Made by a program: the position numbers and the translations under genes
Notes under the pieces: model-generated
The model's database searches: none
What the model was told of the DNA's origin: nothing
What the model saw: the letters and a program-made list of their open reading frames with translations, nothing else
Shown: in pieces, positions 46,021 to 56,813 of the stretch
Layout of the letters: each line of letters opens with the position of its first letter
Position numbering within the stretch: position 1 is the first letter of the stretch
NCBI GenBank assembly: GCA_026027325.1
Contig: JAMSLZ010000024.1
Coordinates: 1-64,000 of the forward strand
DNA: 64,000 bases
From: Actinomucor elegans
Lineage: Eukaryota > Mucoromycota > Mucoromycetes > Mucorales > Mucoraceae
Direction: 5' to 3'

Positions 46021-48347
46021 TGTTATAATTTTGTTTAAACGAAAGAGATATATTCTCCTTTGTCCCGAGGGACGGAGACAGCTTTTAAAAGACCGGACGT
46101 CTGTGGGTGAACTTTTAACAAGTTTACAAATAATGTAATAGGCTGAATGTTCCTAAATCAACTTGAATTCTTTCTAAAGGAAGGTTTACCTTTGATCGCT
46201 ATCTATCTCTATATTGCTATGTCCTCTATCATTTGGCTGAAGAGATAGTTTGTGCTTTTTTTTTCTTTGCAAGCATGTCTTTATGATCCTGCTGAATAAT
46301 CTTGCCCTTGATATAACCACATGACTCTCGGCAAGTCAATATATATACGAATTGAAACTATAGGTCACTTCTCATGTTGACAAATGTTTATATATTGGAA
46401 ATAAGAACCTATACTGAGATCTTGTCATATCAGCTTGTTAAAATAAGCTGAATGGAGACCATCCATCGCGTTTCAATATCTGGCGTGTTGGAAGTATAGA
46501 CATTAAAATATAGATTGTACCTGGTGATCATATCAAGACGTCTACACTATCATGAGTACTGATTTTTTTTTTGTTTCTGTTTCTTTTACTACATAGATAG
46601 CTTTTCTTTGGTAGAGCTCTATCTGTTCTATTCGGTTTAGCTATGTTTGCAATGAAAATTTTTTGATATAAGGTGTGTTTTAAAAGAAAATTATAATGAA
46701 GACAGTGTTTTATAAGAAACGGCATTCACTGTATGCTTGGTTAGGAAATGACCACTCGTTTCATGCTTGTAAAACAGTCAATCTTTCACCCAATGAGAGC
46801 TTCAGAATTATCAGATTCAGCCAATAAAGAAGCAGTATCTTTTAATTGAATCAATGAAAAAGTACTCTTTGCCTCATCATTTCCAACTAAAGCTATCTCC
46901 CAGCTGGATACATGGTAATTATACAATAACTCATTGATTCAACGCATTATTACCAAACATACATTCTAAATGATACTAAAGTCCATATGAGGATGAATTA
47001 TTGAATAGATGTGATAGTTGACCGAAATTCCAGAGATCTAAAAATGATTAAATATGAGTTATACCTAATACTGTTAATGGTAGACGAATATAATATATTC
47101 AACTCGATAGAAAGTTCTAACTGACAGTGATTCATTCTGAGCATGAGATTTTAGCCATGCTACGATATTTGATCGAGATCGATGGACGCTGAAAACGAGA
47201 TATATTCCCAAGGGGTAACTTTTATATTTGACGCTGGTTAATAATTTTTGAATTTCAAACTAGCCTTTTGATATGCTTTGGAATCTAAGGAAATATTATT
47301 ACTTATCATTTAGTAATTGAACTAGTAGATCCAAGTAATCCCTCTCGATCGATCGATCGATCCCAACCAAATTTGCATCTGAAAAGTAGACTGTATTCAG
47401 ATGAACTGGTGGGTTTGTTGAAATTGCTGTTGGGCTAAAACACAATTAATTTATTTCATGTGATAACAATTAACTAGAAGTAACAAGCGTTTTCTTTTCT
47501 TAAAACCAGGAACCAATGATATATAGATCTCTGGTCAAATGTCTCATCAGATTAATATCCCATGTTTAAAATGAGCTACTGCATTTAATGAAATCATTAG
47601 AACATTCGTAGAATATACATTTAAAGAAAAGAAAAAAGCATATGCATATTATCACCATTAGAGGTTATGGACGTTGACTCTTTAAAATAAATATACTACA
47701 AGTAATATCAGACCGTATCTCTATTCTTTCCAGTGTACTCAATGGAGAATGAATATATATTTTCTCAATTGCTGATGAAAAGTTACATATTATGTATGAC
47801 AAAAAAAAAAAAAGATTCATAGTACAAACCGGTTCCAATTGTGCATTGGTAATACGATTGAAGTAACTATTGGTTGTTTGTGTTTAACTCACTTGAGCTT
47901 AGTATTTAGTGAAATACTACATCTCTAAGTGTTCTATCCATCATAGATAAAGTAATAGTCACCATTGAGTTAATCCCAGTCATTAGAGAGCTGTCCTATT
48001 ACTAGCTGAATAGGAAAGGCCTTTTAATTAAATCAACGTGCTAAATATGAGCACAGTGATTTATTGGTTTTAACTATTCAACTTGCTCGCGTAATGGTAT
48101 AGTGACACACCCTCAAATATTAGTGTTCCAGTAGAGCAAGAAATTCTAAACTAGTCGCATTTGGTGTTGTACCTAAATTTTCTGCCTTGCTTATATAGTC
48201 TTGGAATATAAATTCTGTAATACCTGTAAATCATAAGATCATTGTGGCAATCTACCCTAAATGTAGTAGCTTGGAATTTATATAATAATCATTTATCTCC
48301 CAAGTCTTTCTTTCCTTCCTTCTTTTTTGCACCAATTTGTTAATCCA
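46021..48347. other. Gene-free interval
   Basis: No supported gene was found in 2.3 kb. There is a short TCGA/GATC repeat at about 47344-47362. The final about 60 bases before 48348 are a pyrimidine-rich leader of the CAP-protein gene. Confidence 0.5.
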
Positions 48348-48839
48348 ATGCGTTCATGGTTAGGCATTGCACTCTTAGTACAAGGCGTTGTTCAAGCAGC
48401 TAGTTTGCTTATACAGGATAACCCAGCACTTATCCTTCTATTACATAATCAGCTTCGAGCAAAGCACAATGCGCCTCCGCTCAAATGGAGCAGAACCCTC
48501 GCTCAAGAATCAAAAGACTATGTAGAAACTTGCAACTATTATGAAAACAGCGTGCACAGTAATGCTACAAATAATGTAGCACTGGGCTATTCGGACTGGC
48601 ATGATACTGTGGAAGGATGGTACAGTGGCCTTGAATATTATGACTTTGATCATCCTGGATATCTGGAAGACGCTGGCACGTTTATTGCTATGGTTTGGCA
48701 ATCGTCTACTCATTTAGGATGTGCTTCATTTGATTGTGGCAGAAAAGTAGGCCGTTTGTATCAATGCCAATATTCACCGAGCATTCCTCTTAGTTTAGCG
48801 TACACAGAGAAAGAATATAGAGACAATGTACATGAATAA
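48348..48839 (+). CDS. Secreted CAP/SCP/PR-1 domain protein
   Basis: This extracellular protein belongs to the CAP superfamily; fungal members (Pry-type) bind sterols or fatty acids. It is a single exon of 163 residues from the ATG at 48348. A signal peptide covers about residues 1-18 (hydrophobic core WLGIALLVQGVVQA). The CAP fold is shown by LLHNQLRAKHNAPPLKWSRT, QESKDYVETCNYY, then WHDTVEGWYSG, FIAMVWQSSTHLGCASFDC and LYQCQYSP. The His in the YYENSVHSN segment and the MVWQSSTHLGC motif are the usual CAP signatures; the classical GEN(L/I) motif is replaced by VALGYS. Cysteines could form two disulphides. The length is short, without the Ser/Thr-rich stalk of many Pry proteins. Confidence 0.9.
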   Translation: MRSWLGIALLVQGVVQAASLLIQDNPALILLLHNQLRAKHNAPPLKWSRTLAQESKDYVETCNYYENSVHSNATNNVALGYSDWHDTVEGWYSGLEYYDFDHPGYLEDAGTFIAMVWQSSTHLGCASFDCGRKVGRLYQCQYSPSIPLSLAYTEKEYRDNVHE

Positions 48840-49422
48840 AGCTACAGGAATCCTTATGCTCTTGTGTGTTAAGAGGTGTTTAAAATGAACGTAGCTTTGA
48901 TTGGCTTGCGAAGATTGGCACTTGAAGAGTCTCCTCTATACTCAAACTATCCATTTGAGATCTTTAGTCTGCTTTCTTATAGCGACAAAAAAAAATGAAA
49001 CAAAATTATTTAATAGTACTGTAGAGATTTTGATTATGTATCAAATAATTGAATTATATAGCCTACTTACATTATAAAATAAACATTTTTTGGAGTTACA
49101 ATAACATTATTCTGATATTTATTTACGCTGCCAAGTGGACATTTGTAAACAAAGCAAGAAATAAAATAAGATATCAAAGTGTATCTTGATTCTCAAAAAG
49201 TATTTCTGTATTAAACTATGGCTCTAAAGTAGATATTTTCTTAACAAAGCATTTTGCCAAAGTTCGGCAAAGTTGAGGATGCAACTGGAGAAGAAAAAAA
49301 GCACGTCACATCACAGTGGCGAATTAAGCGGGGTTGTAATGGCCTGAAGGCTCGAAAAGCTTTTGCTGCCCTAGTCAAAGAATTCCAATCCTTTATTTTC
49401 TCGATACTTGGACATTGCCAAC
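48840..49422. other. Intergenic region and promoter of the mS35 gene
   Basis: No convincing gene was found. A 94-codon open frame (49254-49538) overlaps the mS35 first exon in another frame and shows no domain. Confidence 0.5.
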
Positions 49423-50231
49423 ATGTTATTGAAACAAGTTATTCAACAAAGCAATGCTACCAGCGTCAGCCGTGTTGCTATGAAGCAATTCTCTTCAACC
49501 TCTATTGCTCTTGCCGGTCGTCAAACAGGCCCTCGTAGAAAAGCCGAAAAGAAATTTGACGTCGACTTTATGCCAAAATTCGATTTTGATGACCAAACCA
49601 CCATTGGTCACAGTCTTTTCGAAAATATCAGAGAAGTGCGTAAATACTTGAGAAAGACTGAATTCGAATTACCCAAATTGAATGGTAAATCAATAGATCC
49701 CAATCGGAAATCTGTTTCACTCACTAACCCCCCCTGGTATACATAGCATTTGCCAAACCTTTTGAAGCACCTAAAGCCGATCAAATCTTGAAATTCAAAA
49801 CACATACCTATTTGGGTGAAGGACATCCTGTAGAGCGCAAAGTCGTATTGAGTGTCAAGGTGGCCGATTTACACTTGAACGAGACCGAAAAGCACAAATT
49901 TTTGTTATTAAGTGGACCTAGATACAATGTCAATACCGAGGAATTGGTTATGTCAAGTGAGAAGTTTCCTCATCGCAAACAAAACAAAAAGTTCTTGATT
50001 GATACTTTAAACAAACTGATCAAGGAAGCCAAGGTAAAGAAAAGAAAAAGAAAAAAGATTGGATAAGGGATCACATTTGTATACTAAATACCGTTATGAT
50101 AGGATACAAAGGAAACATTTGCAGATGTTCCTCTTAATTTACCAAAGCCTAAGCAAAGATTAGAATTTCCTAAAGAATGGATCAGATCACCAGCTACTCA
50201 AGCTGCTGCTGTAGATATGAAAGAACAATAA
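49423..50231 (+). CDS. Mitochondrial small-subunit ribosomal protein mS35 (Rsm24-like)
   Basis: This is a structural protein of the mitochondrial ribosome small subunit. Three exons are 49423-49684, 49747-50033 and 50103-50231, giving 225 residues. The N-terminus is a likely mitochondrial presequence (Arg/Lys/Ser-rich, few acids, about 1-30). The conserved core reads VERKVVLSVKVADLHLNETE, KFLLLSGPRYNVNTEELVMS, SEKFPHRKQNKKFLIDTLNK, as in the mS35 domain. The start at 49423 is the first ATG of the open frame, with the presequence directly after it. The gene is convergent with the GH17 gene, with 18 bases between stop codons. Confidence 0.88.
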
Positions 50232-50249
50232 ATTGTTATAGTTTTTTAT

Positions 50250-51183
50250 TTAAGCGCAAGGGTTTTGCAATAATGAGATAGGTAGAGTGCTTTTTAAGCT
50301 ATAGTTGTTATCCAAGACACCCCAACGGCAATCAGCACATTTGTAAGGTTCATCAGCAGCGGCGAAATAAATGAGATCAATATTTCTGCGGCGAGATTCG
50401 CACAAGACATTCTTCAAATACAAAGCTTGGTTCTCGGGCGAAACAATAGAAACACCAAAGTTTGCACCACCAGCGGGCCATCCAGTCTCAGAGATACGCA
50501 CAAGTTTACCTTGAGCAATGCTAACTACGTAGTCATAATGCTCAAAAAGTTTGGCTGCACCTTGTTCGACTGGAACACCTTCCCAGTAGGAGAATGCATT
50601 CCTAATTACATATTTATCAGTCACAAAATGTCAAAAAACTGCCAAAAATTAAAGATACGTACATCATGACAAAGTCTAGCTTTTCGACGACTTGAGGTGG
50701 AATACGATAGTAAACATCACTATAAGTGACTGGAATACCCTTTGGCTTGATAACGGCGCTTATTTGACTGATGTAATTGGCCAAAACATCAGGAGTCGTT
50801 TCATTACGATAAAGTACTTCGGAACCAGCAATGACAGCATCAACATTGGAAGACAATTCGCCACTATTTACGATGGCCTTTAAAGCATTGAGTTCGGCCT
50901 CGAATACGCCCTGTTGATCATTGAGCCACATACCCAAATAGATGTTCATACCTAACTCGTTGGCAGCGCGCAAAGCAAGAGCACCTTGGTTACAGACAGA
51001 TAAGGAATAGATACGGACTCGGTTCGTATATTGCTTAATCTTGGAAAAATGGGCCTTGTATTGTTCCAAGGTAGGACATGCGTTTGTATCGATACCGTAA
51101 TTGAGACCATAAAAGTAATTTCCTTGGGCTACGGTAGAGCCAACAGCAGCGGTGAGCAAGATGGCTAATAATGACTTGAGCAT
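50250..51183 (-). CDS. Secreted GH17 glucan beta-1,3-glucosidase / endo-glucanase
   Basis: This cell-wall enzyme acts on beta-1,3-glucan. Two exons are 51183-50663 and 50601-50250, giving 290 residues. It has a signal peptide (LKSLLAILLTAAVGSTVAQG, cleavage after about residue 19). The TIM barrel shows FYGLNYGID near the start, YTNRVRIYSLSVCNQ, acid/base Glu in AVIAGSEVLYRNETT, the nucleophile Glu in ISETGWPAGG, and the late segment FAAADEPYKCADCRWGVL. It is compact, lacking GPI anchor and Ser/Thr-rich tail, so it is likely soluble in the wall. It is divergent from the GNAT pair with a 267-bp spacer. Confidence 0.93.
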
Positions 51184-51450
51184 ATTGTTAGGAGATGCAG
51201 GGTAAAAGAAGCTTTAGAAGCTCTGGAACTCTTTATATTTTTGTTTTTTTGAGCCCGAGACCAATCGACAGTAACTTGCAAAATGGATCGATAACTATGA
51301 AGAAAGGGGTATATCATTGGCTTTGTTCTTTATTCAAGGTGATGTGACGTGATACTCATATGCTTCTAGTAACCATCTTCGTCTCGGATCTTAATTTTTG
51401 CCCTTTTTTCCCGTTCCTAGTCAAACCCCTACCCTATCCCAGTGTAAAAC
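51184..51450. promoter_or_regulatory. Divergent promoter region between GH17 and GNAT genes
   Basis: This 267-bp head-to-head spacer is the only upstream sequence for both genes, so shared control elements are likely. A TATA-like stretch (on the minus strand near 51230-51240) may serve the GH17 gene. Confidence 0.4.
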
Positions 51451-51984
51451 ATGACAAACGATATTCAAGTAAGAAAAGTCGCTTTAGAAGACAAAAAACA
51501 TACCCCAACAGCCTACCAAGTGATCAATGCGGCCTTTCGTTCCCCTGACAGCTGGACCACTGACAGAGCTATTGTGGCTGTTGATCGTATTACACCTGAA
51601 GGTATCGATCAATTGGTTGAAAACAGTGGTCGATCTGATGTATTTCTGTATGCTTTTGATAAAGAAACAATGATTGGTTGCATTCTCATTAAACCCGAAG
51701 TGGACGGAGAAGGTGCCATATTATCAATGTTGGCTGTTAGTCCTAGTCACCAGTCACGCGGAATTGGTGGTCTTTTAATCCGAGAAAGTCTGCAGTATAT
51801 ACAACACAATATGACTCATATTAAGCAAGCTATTGTGCATGTATTTCAATGTAGGCCTGAATTGTTGATCTGGTATAAGGGATTGGGCTTTATTGATGCA
51901 GGCGAACTAATACCATTCCCCGAGAAAAGTATACTATTGGTCCAAGAAGCTCCTTTGGTTGTATTAAGGTATTTCTTTATCTAA
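51451..51984 (+). CDS. GNAT-family N-acetyltransferase (first of a tandem pair)
   Basis: The protein would transfer an acetyl group from acetyl-CoA to an amine; the substrate is unknown. It is a single exon of 177 residues. Core GNAT features are motif A ILSMLAVSPSHQSRGIGGLL (acetyl-CoA pyrophosphate loop Q-S-R-G-I-G-G) and the late IVHVFQCRPELLIWYKGLGF (motif B, with LGF). It shares the order xIxVRKV, then AFRSPD-SWTT, then LYAF-x-MIG with its neighbour at 52091. At the place where the neighbour has an intron, this gene has none. The C-terminus (RYFFI) differs from the neighbour's and may hide a 3' intron. Confidence 0.9.
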   Translation: MTNDIQVRKVALEDKKHTPTAYQVINAAFRSPDSWTTDRAIVAVDRITPEGIDQLVENSGRSDVFLYAFDKETMIGCILIKPEVDGEGAILSMLAVSPSHQSRGIGGLLIRESLQYIQHNMTHIKQAIVHVFQCRPELLIWYKGLGFIDAGELIPFPEKSILLVQEAPLVVLRYFFI

Positions 51985-52090
51985 TTGGTTTAAACCCAAC
52001 AAAGAAAAATAAATGACCTACACCATCCTTATTTTTTTTCCCTCTTTTTTTTTCGTTTCTTTTTTTTTTTTGTTTTCTGGGAAAAAAAAG

Positions 52091-52686
52091 ATGGTTCAAC
52101 CTACAATTTCTGTTCGCAAAGTAATTGCTACGGATATTCAATACATTGATGAAGCTGTCAAAGTTGTAAATGGCGCATATCGTTCTGAAGGTAAATAATG
52201 ACATAGCTGTGCATGCATCAATCCTGACTTCGTATATGGTAAGGTGGCTGGACCACTGAAAAGGACATTGTGAGCGGAGAACGCTGTACAGCAGATGTTA
52301 TGAAAGAATTTATTCTTCTCAATGGTCAGCCCAATACCCTTTTGTTTGCCTTTGAAGAAGACCAACTCGTTGGCACGGTACAGATCCAGCCTTGCAAGCA
52401 ACACGCAGGAGAAGCTGAAATCGGACTCTTTTCTGTATCGCCCTTGTACCAATCTCGAGGCATTGGTGGTAAATTGATTCGTCAAGCCATGATTGAGATG
52501 CGCCAATTAGGTTTCCATGCTGCTACCATGCATGTATTGGAAAACAGACCCGAGATCTTGACTTGGTACAGAAAGTTGGGTTTTGTAGAAACTGGAGAGC
52601 GTGTACCTTTTATTTGGCCTGAACTATTGAAGGGTGATAAAAATATTCACTTTTTAACTTTGAAGAAACCATTAGATGATCAATAA
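52091..52686 (+). CDS. GNAT-family N-acetyltransferase (second of a tandem pair)
   Basis: This is a paralogue of the gene ending at 51984. Two exons are 52091-52190 and 52244-52686, giving 180 residues. The splice joins AYRSEG to GWTTEKD in phase 1. Motif A is IGLFSVSPLYQSRGIGGKLI and the end is ILTWYRKLGFVETGERVPF, so the CoA-binding loop is intact. The intergenic spacer is only 106 bases and mostly T-rich, so the pair arose by local duplication. The substrate is unknown; the two share the RSRGIGG core and the VxERPEIL/CRPELL stretch. The small upstream spacer could allow read-through transcription from the first copy. Confidence 0.9.
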
Positions 52687-54180
52687 AAATACCAAAAAAA
52701 AAACATCTTAAACTAAACTTTGGATTCAGTTACCAATCTTGATCATTACGCGATAGCAATAGAGCATTTGGGTATGTAGTAACTGGCTAAGAACAGTTGT
52801 GCGGAATCCAAGTGCACCGCATAGCTAGTGTAATGCAGATATACATATAGTAACTTATTGTTCATTATTATTGACAAACATCATATAATTTCTGCATTGC
52901 AATTAAACTGATATTTTAGAACATGAATTAATAATCGGGTATAATTGTAACCGGGACCGGCTGGAAGATCTATGGTAAATTGACCAAACATAATAATCTA
53001 TACGAAATACTTGCTATTTGCTACGAATCGTCGATTAGCAATACAAAATGACTGTAGCTTAACAAAATAAGGATAAAAAAGCTCTGCTAGTTGTAAATGG
53101 CCTTACTATGTATAGATTACTTGTCAGGTGTAATAATATTAGATAGAGACCGATTGAAAGATTGCTCAATAATGACAATCTACATAAAATAATGTAGCTT
53201 ACTTGCTACTTATTTAATAGTACAGATTTGTTGTGCTTTAACTTAACAACAGAACACCTAGCAGAAGCACTAAATCATTTTGAACAAGGACTATTTATCT
53301 GATGCTATAATAAGTAATAGTTAATCAGTAGACCTAGAGATGCTGAAAATAGGACAAAATTGTAGTCGAATAGGCCCTACAGTTCATTTAAAGCCTCAAT
53401 GCACTTGATTTTTGTAGGCAAAACAGGTATTTTGGAGACATAAGTCATAAGCATTGTAATATGAATGTGTATTTGTATATACTTCTATTGCATGTTTATT
53501 CTTCCAAATAAACGCGTTATAGCGGTGTTTCAAAACAAGAAGCCAGAATATCGACTGTCCTTTCATCAATAAATACTTTATGGATTAAGTGAAATATAAG
53601 TCAATTCTCGCGCCATTAGATTCGTAATACAACTATGTGCGGTTTTGATCAGTGCATGGTATAGATAATAACGTATTTTGGTTATTAACAGCCGAATTAA
53701 AATGATCATCAATGGCTTTTTTGGGCAACGCATTGTATATATCGCTCTTCAAAAAGTATTTGAGATCAAAATGGAAGATTTTTATTGGGCGACGATAGAA
53801 GCATTTTCCTAAAAAAAAAGACCTTGATTCTGTTACTTTGACATAGCTTTTTGTTAAAATACATTATCGATAAACAAATGCTATGTCGAGCGTGTTAGTG
53901 AAGGATTTAATTTTTTTATCGATTGATGTAAAAATCAAAATGTTCTCCCGTATTTATTCGTAATAATGTATGGTTTTCTATGTACTTGATTCTGTGATGA
54001 TGCTTCGATATTCTTGCATATAATAAAGTACATGTAAAATCACTATAGTATAGTGCAGGATACAAGAAACTTACTTGAATTAAAAATTGTATTTTGAAAA
54101 CGAACCATCTACAGCCAAAAGCCAAGTCAGAGATTTCAGAAAAATTGGCGTGTATTCAGAAAATTTCAGTCAATTTTTTT
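52687..54180. other. Gene-free interval with decayed local repeats
   Basis: No supported gene was found. Two stretches at about 52955-53095 and 53147-53270 look like diverged copies of each other (shared GACCG..TGAAAGAT, AATCTA, CTTGCTA, GTGCTTTAAC/GTAGCTTAAC blocks). Confidence 0.4.
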
Positions 54181-54248
54181 TTCTAGGACGGGCATTGAAC
54201 CCCAGGAACCAACCTTGCCAAGGTTTAGTGCCAATTAACCACCGTATA
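54181..54248 (-). pseudogene. tRNA-like pseudogene / SINE head with Pol III A and B boxes
   Basis: On the minus strand the A box TGGTTAATTGG (54241-54231) matches TRGYNNANNNGG, and the B box GGTTCAATGCC (54201-54191) matches GGTTCRANNCC. Between them a hairpin AACC-TTGGCAA-GGTT has the form of an anticodon arm with GGC at the anticodon positions. The acceptor stem does not pair well, and an A tract (about eight A) follows directly at the 3' end. It is therefore probably a decayed, perhaps retroposed, tRNA-related sequence rather than a working tRNA. Confidence 0.45.
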
Positions 54249-54335
54249 TTGAGCGTGAGCTTGGTACAGTAACACATAGTTATCTGTTCTTTTTTAGTCG
54301 AGACTCTTTTCTTTCTTCTATTTTTTTTTCATACT

Positions 54336-56780
54336 ATGACTGATCGAAAGTTATCACTTATTGATACAACGGAAGAAGAACAAGAAAGCCTTGTTCACAG
54401 TACATCTGATAATACTCAAGATGCACCATCTTCTACTTTAATGGACAGCACCCACGCAATCACCGACAATAACACAGCTGCCACCATGACACCTACTTCG
54501 GAAGAGGCTTGGGAAGACAATAGCAGTAAAAAGGACGAACATCCGTTAGCCTCTCTTTCGCTGGAGGAGTACGAAACCACCGATCCTTGGGCTACCCAAC
54601 CCGAAAGCAACGCTTTATTAAAAGAAGAGGAAGAAGAGGAAGAACCAAAGGTCATTCAGCCTGTAGTAGCTACTACCACTGCTGTTGTTGATCAACCAGA
54701 AGAAACTCAACAGCCAGAACAGCCAGAAGTGTTGGATACAGATACTTCGGCTATCAAGGTAACTCTAGCGCATAAACTAGGGTGTCTCTGTTAGAATCCG
54801 TTATTTAATATATATTTATGATTATATTAGGGCTTTCAAAACTTTCAAGATAGCGACCAAATTGATGATTTGGAGGTATCGGGTCAACTTCCTGAATGGC
54901 TCATTGGAGAGCATTTTACTGTAGGCCCTGCTACTTATGATATCAAGTACACCCGTAAAGTGGAAATTGATGGAGATCTTGTGAACGCTACTGCCATCTT
55001 TACTTTTGGCCATTGGTTTGACGCGTAAAGTAGATCATCTATTGTGGCTACTACAAAATGACTGATTTTTTTTTTTTTTTTTTATGTAGACTTCCTTTGG
55101 TCAATCGTTTCGATTTGAATGGACAGAGAAACACAGTGACCTATAGAAACAGATCTACTAGTCGAAGACTTGTTGAAAAGATTCGTGAACATCATGGTTA
55201 TGCTCCACAACATCCTGCAGGCCTTTACATGTCCAATACCAATCAAACAGTGTTATCTAAGATTTTGGGTTCTTCCAAGCCTACAAAACCTGATGCTGAG
55301 CCATGCTCTGCACGTGTATTAGCCAATATTCCCGGTTTTGAAGGAAGATTGTTTGCTCAGAACTTTGCCAACCATGCAAGTGATTGAATAGACAACTGAG
55401 ATATGCATCTAATACTCTATTATAGATTCAAGAGTTGGATCCTTTTGATTTGAAACCTACACGTTTAATGGCATGGAATGAGATTAATCCAAAATTCAGA
55501 GGTACAAGCTCTTGTCCCAACGGTCAATATGATTCGCGTACAGGTGAATACATCAACTTTGTCATGGATGTAGGGTATCAATCCGTCAAATACAACTTTT
55601 TCTCCATCAGTGATAAACGCCCCAAGGGTGATTTGATTGCTTCTGTTACTGCTCCTATGGCTTATGTGAATACATTCTCCATCACTCCAAAATACATCAT
55701 CTTTGTAAGTTTCAATGAATCCATGCCTAATCTATTGTCTAAATACATTTTCTCTCTCTTTATTTATTTTTTTTTGCAGGTAATTTGTCCCATTTTAGCG
55801 AATGCAGGCGGTGTCAAATACAACTGGAACGAAAGTTTAATGGATTCCTTCTCTTTCCGATCTTCAGAACCTACCTTGTTTTATGTGATTTCTCGTGAAA
55901 AGGGTGATGTAGTAGCCACTTACCGTTCGGACCCATGCTTTGTCTTTAACCATATCAATGCCTACGAAGACGAACGTGGCAACGTCTTCCTTGATATGAT
56001 CTGTTACCCTGATGATACGATTGCACGTCAATTAACTACCGAATTTTTACGTAATCCCCATACCATGAAGCCATCGCGTCTGGTAGCTTCCGAAGTGAGA
56101 CGGTACATGTTGGCCAACGTCGAAGAAGAAGGGTTAACTTATATGACAAACAATACGGCGATACCTGCCAAGAACGGCGTCACTACCAAGTTCTTTGGCT
56201 TGTTTGGTAGTAATCGCAAGCAAGCACCTTCCACAAACGATGCTGTGTACAGTGCAAGTAGTACCAACAAGTGGTATTCTTCCTTGCCTGTCGCTTCGTT
56301 TGATAAACGCGTTCAGCCTTCGATTGAATTGCCTCAGATCAATCCTCGATTTAGTATGTACAAGCATACCATCATGTATGGTCTTGGATTTTCGGCTTCT
56401 AGTTCGCTCATGGATGGTGCTATTTGGGATAGCATTGTTAAGACGGTACGCAATCACTTATTTGATAAAAGTAAGATAAGAAACTAATGGATTATTGTTT
56501 GATATAGAACATGGATACCAAACAAATCGTGGCTTCTTGGCATCAAGATCATTGCTATCCAAGTGAAGCTGTGTTTGTACCAAGACCTTCGATTGGTCCT
56601 GGAGATGAAGTAGGTGAAGATGAAGGTGTTTTGCTTAGTGTGGTGATGGATTCGGCAAGAGCGACTTCGTTTTTACTCGTGCTGGATGCTGGCTCTTTAA
56701 AAGTATTAGCTACGGCTGGTCTAGGAAGGTTGGTGCCACTCAGTTTTGCACATGGTGCATGCCGTCTTCGAGATCATTAA
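54336..56780 (+). CDS. Carotenoid oxygenase (CCD/RPE65) family protein with substituted iron ligands
   Basis: The family cleaves carotenoids; in Mucorales relatives make apocarotenals for trisporic-acid mating signals. Six exons are 54336-54758, 54831-55024, 55090-55375 (GC donor, see findings), 55426-55704, 55780-56445 and 56508-56780, giving about 706 residues. Residues 1-140 form an acidic disordered extension with a Glu run. The beta-propeller then shows GQLPEWLIGEHFTVGPATYD, GHWFDALPLVNRFDL, LYMSNTN, ELDPFDLKPTRLMAW, FVFNHINAYEDERGNVFLDM and EAVFVPRP, ending SFAHGACRLRDH. At the expected His positions I read Cys (about 331, in SSCPNG), Asn (about 383, AYVNTFSIT) and Asn (about 451, FNHINAYE). 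Only the last His (about 698) remains. The frame is intact, so this may be a pseudoenzyme or a variant-cofactor member. Confidence 0.88.
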
Positions 56781-56807
56781 ACTTGATTATTATCTTTGTG
56801 TTTTAAA

Positions 56808-56813
56808 AATAAA
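56808..56813 (+). terminator. AATAAA polyadenylation signal of the carotenoid-oxygenase-like gene
   Basis: A canonical hexamer lies 28 bases after the stop codon. Confidence 0.5.

Noticed and set aside
48327..48347. Upstream extension of the CAP protein.
   Set aside because: The extension has no ATG. The ATG at 48348 is followed directly by a good signal peptide.
49254..49538. 94-codon frame overlapping the start of the mS35 gene.
   Set aside because: No domain, out of frame with a confidently identified gene, and lies in the promoter region.
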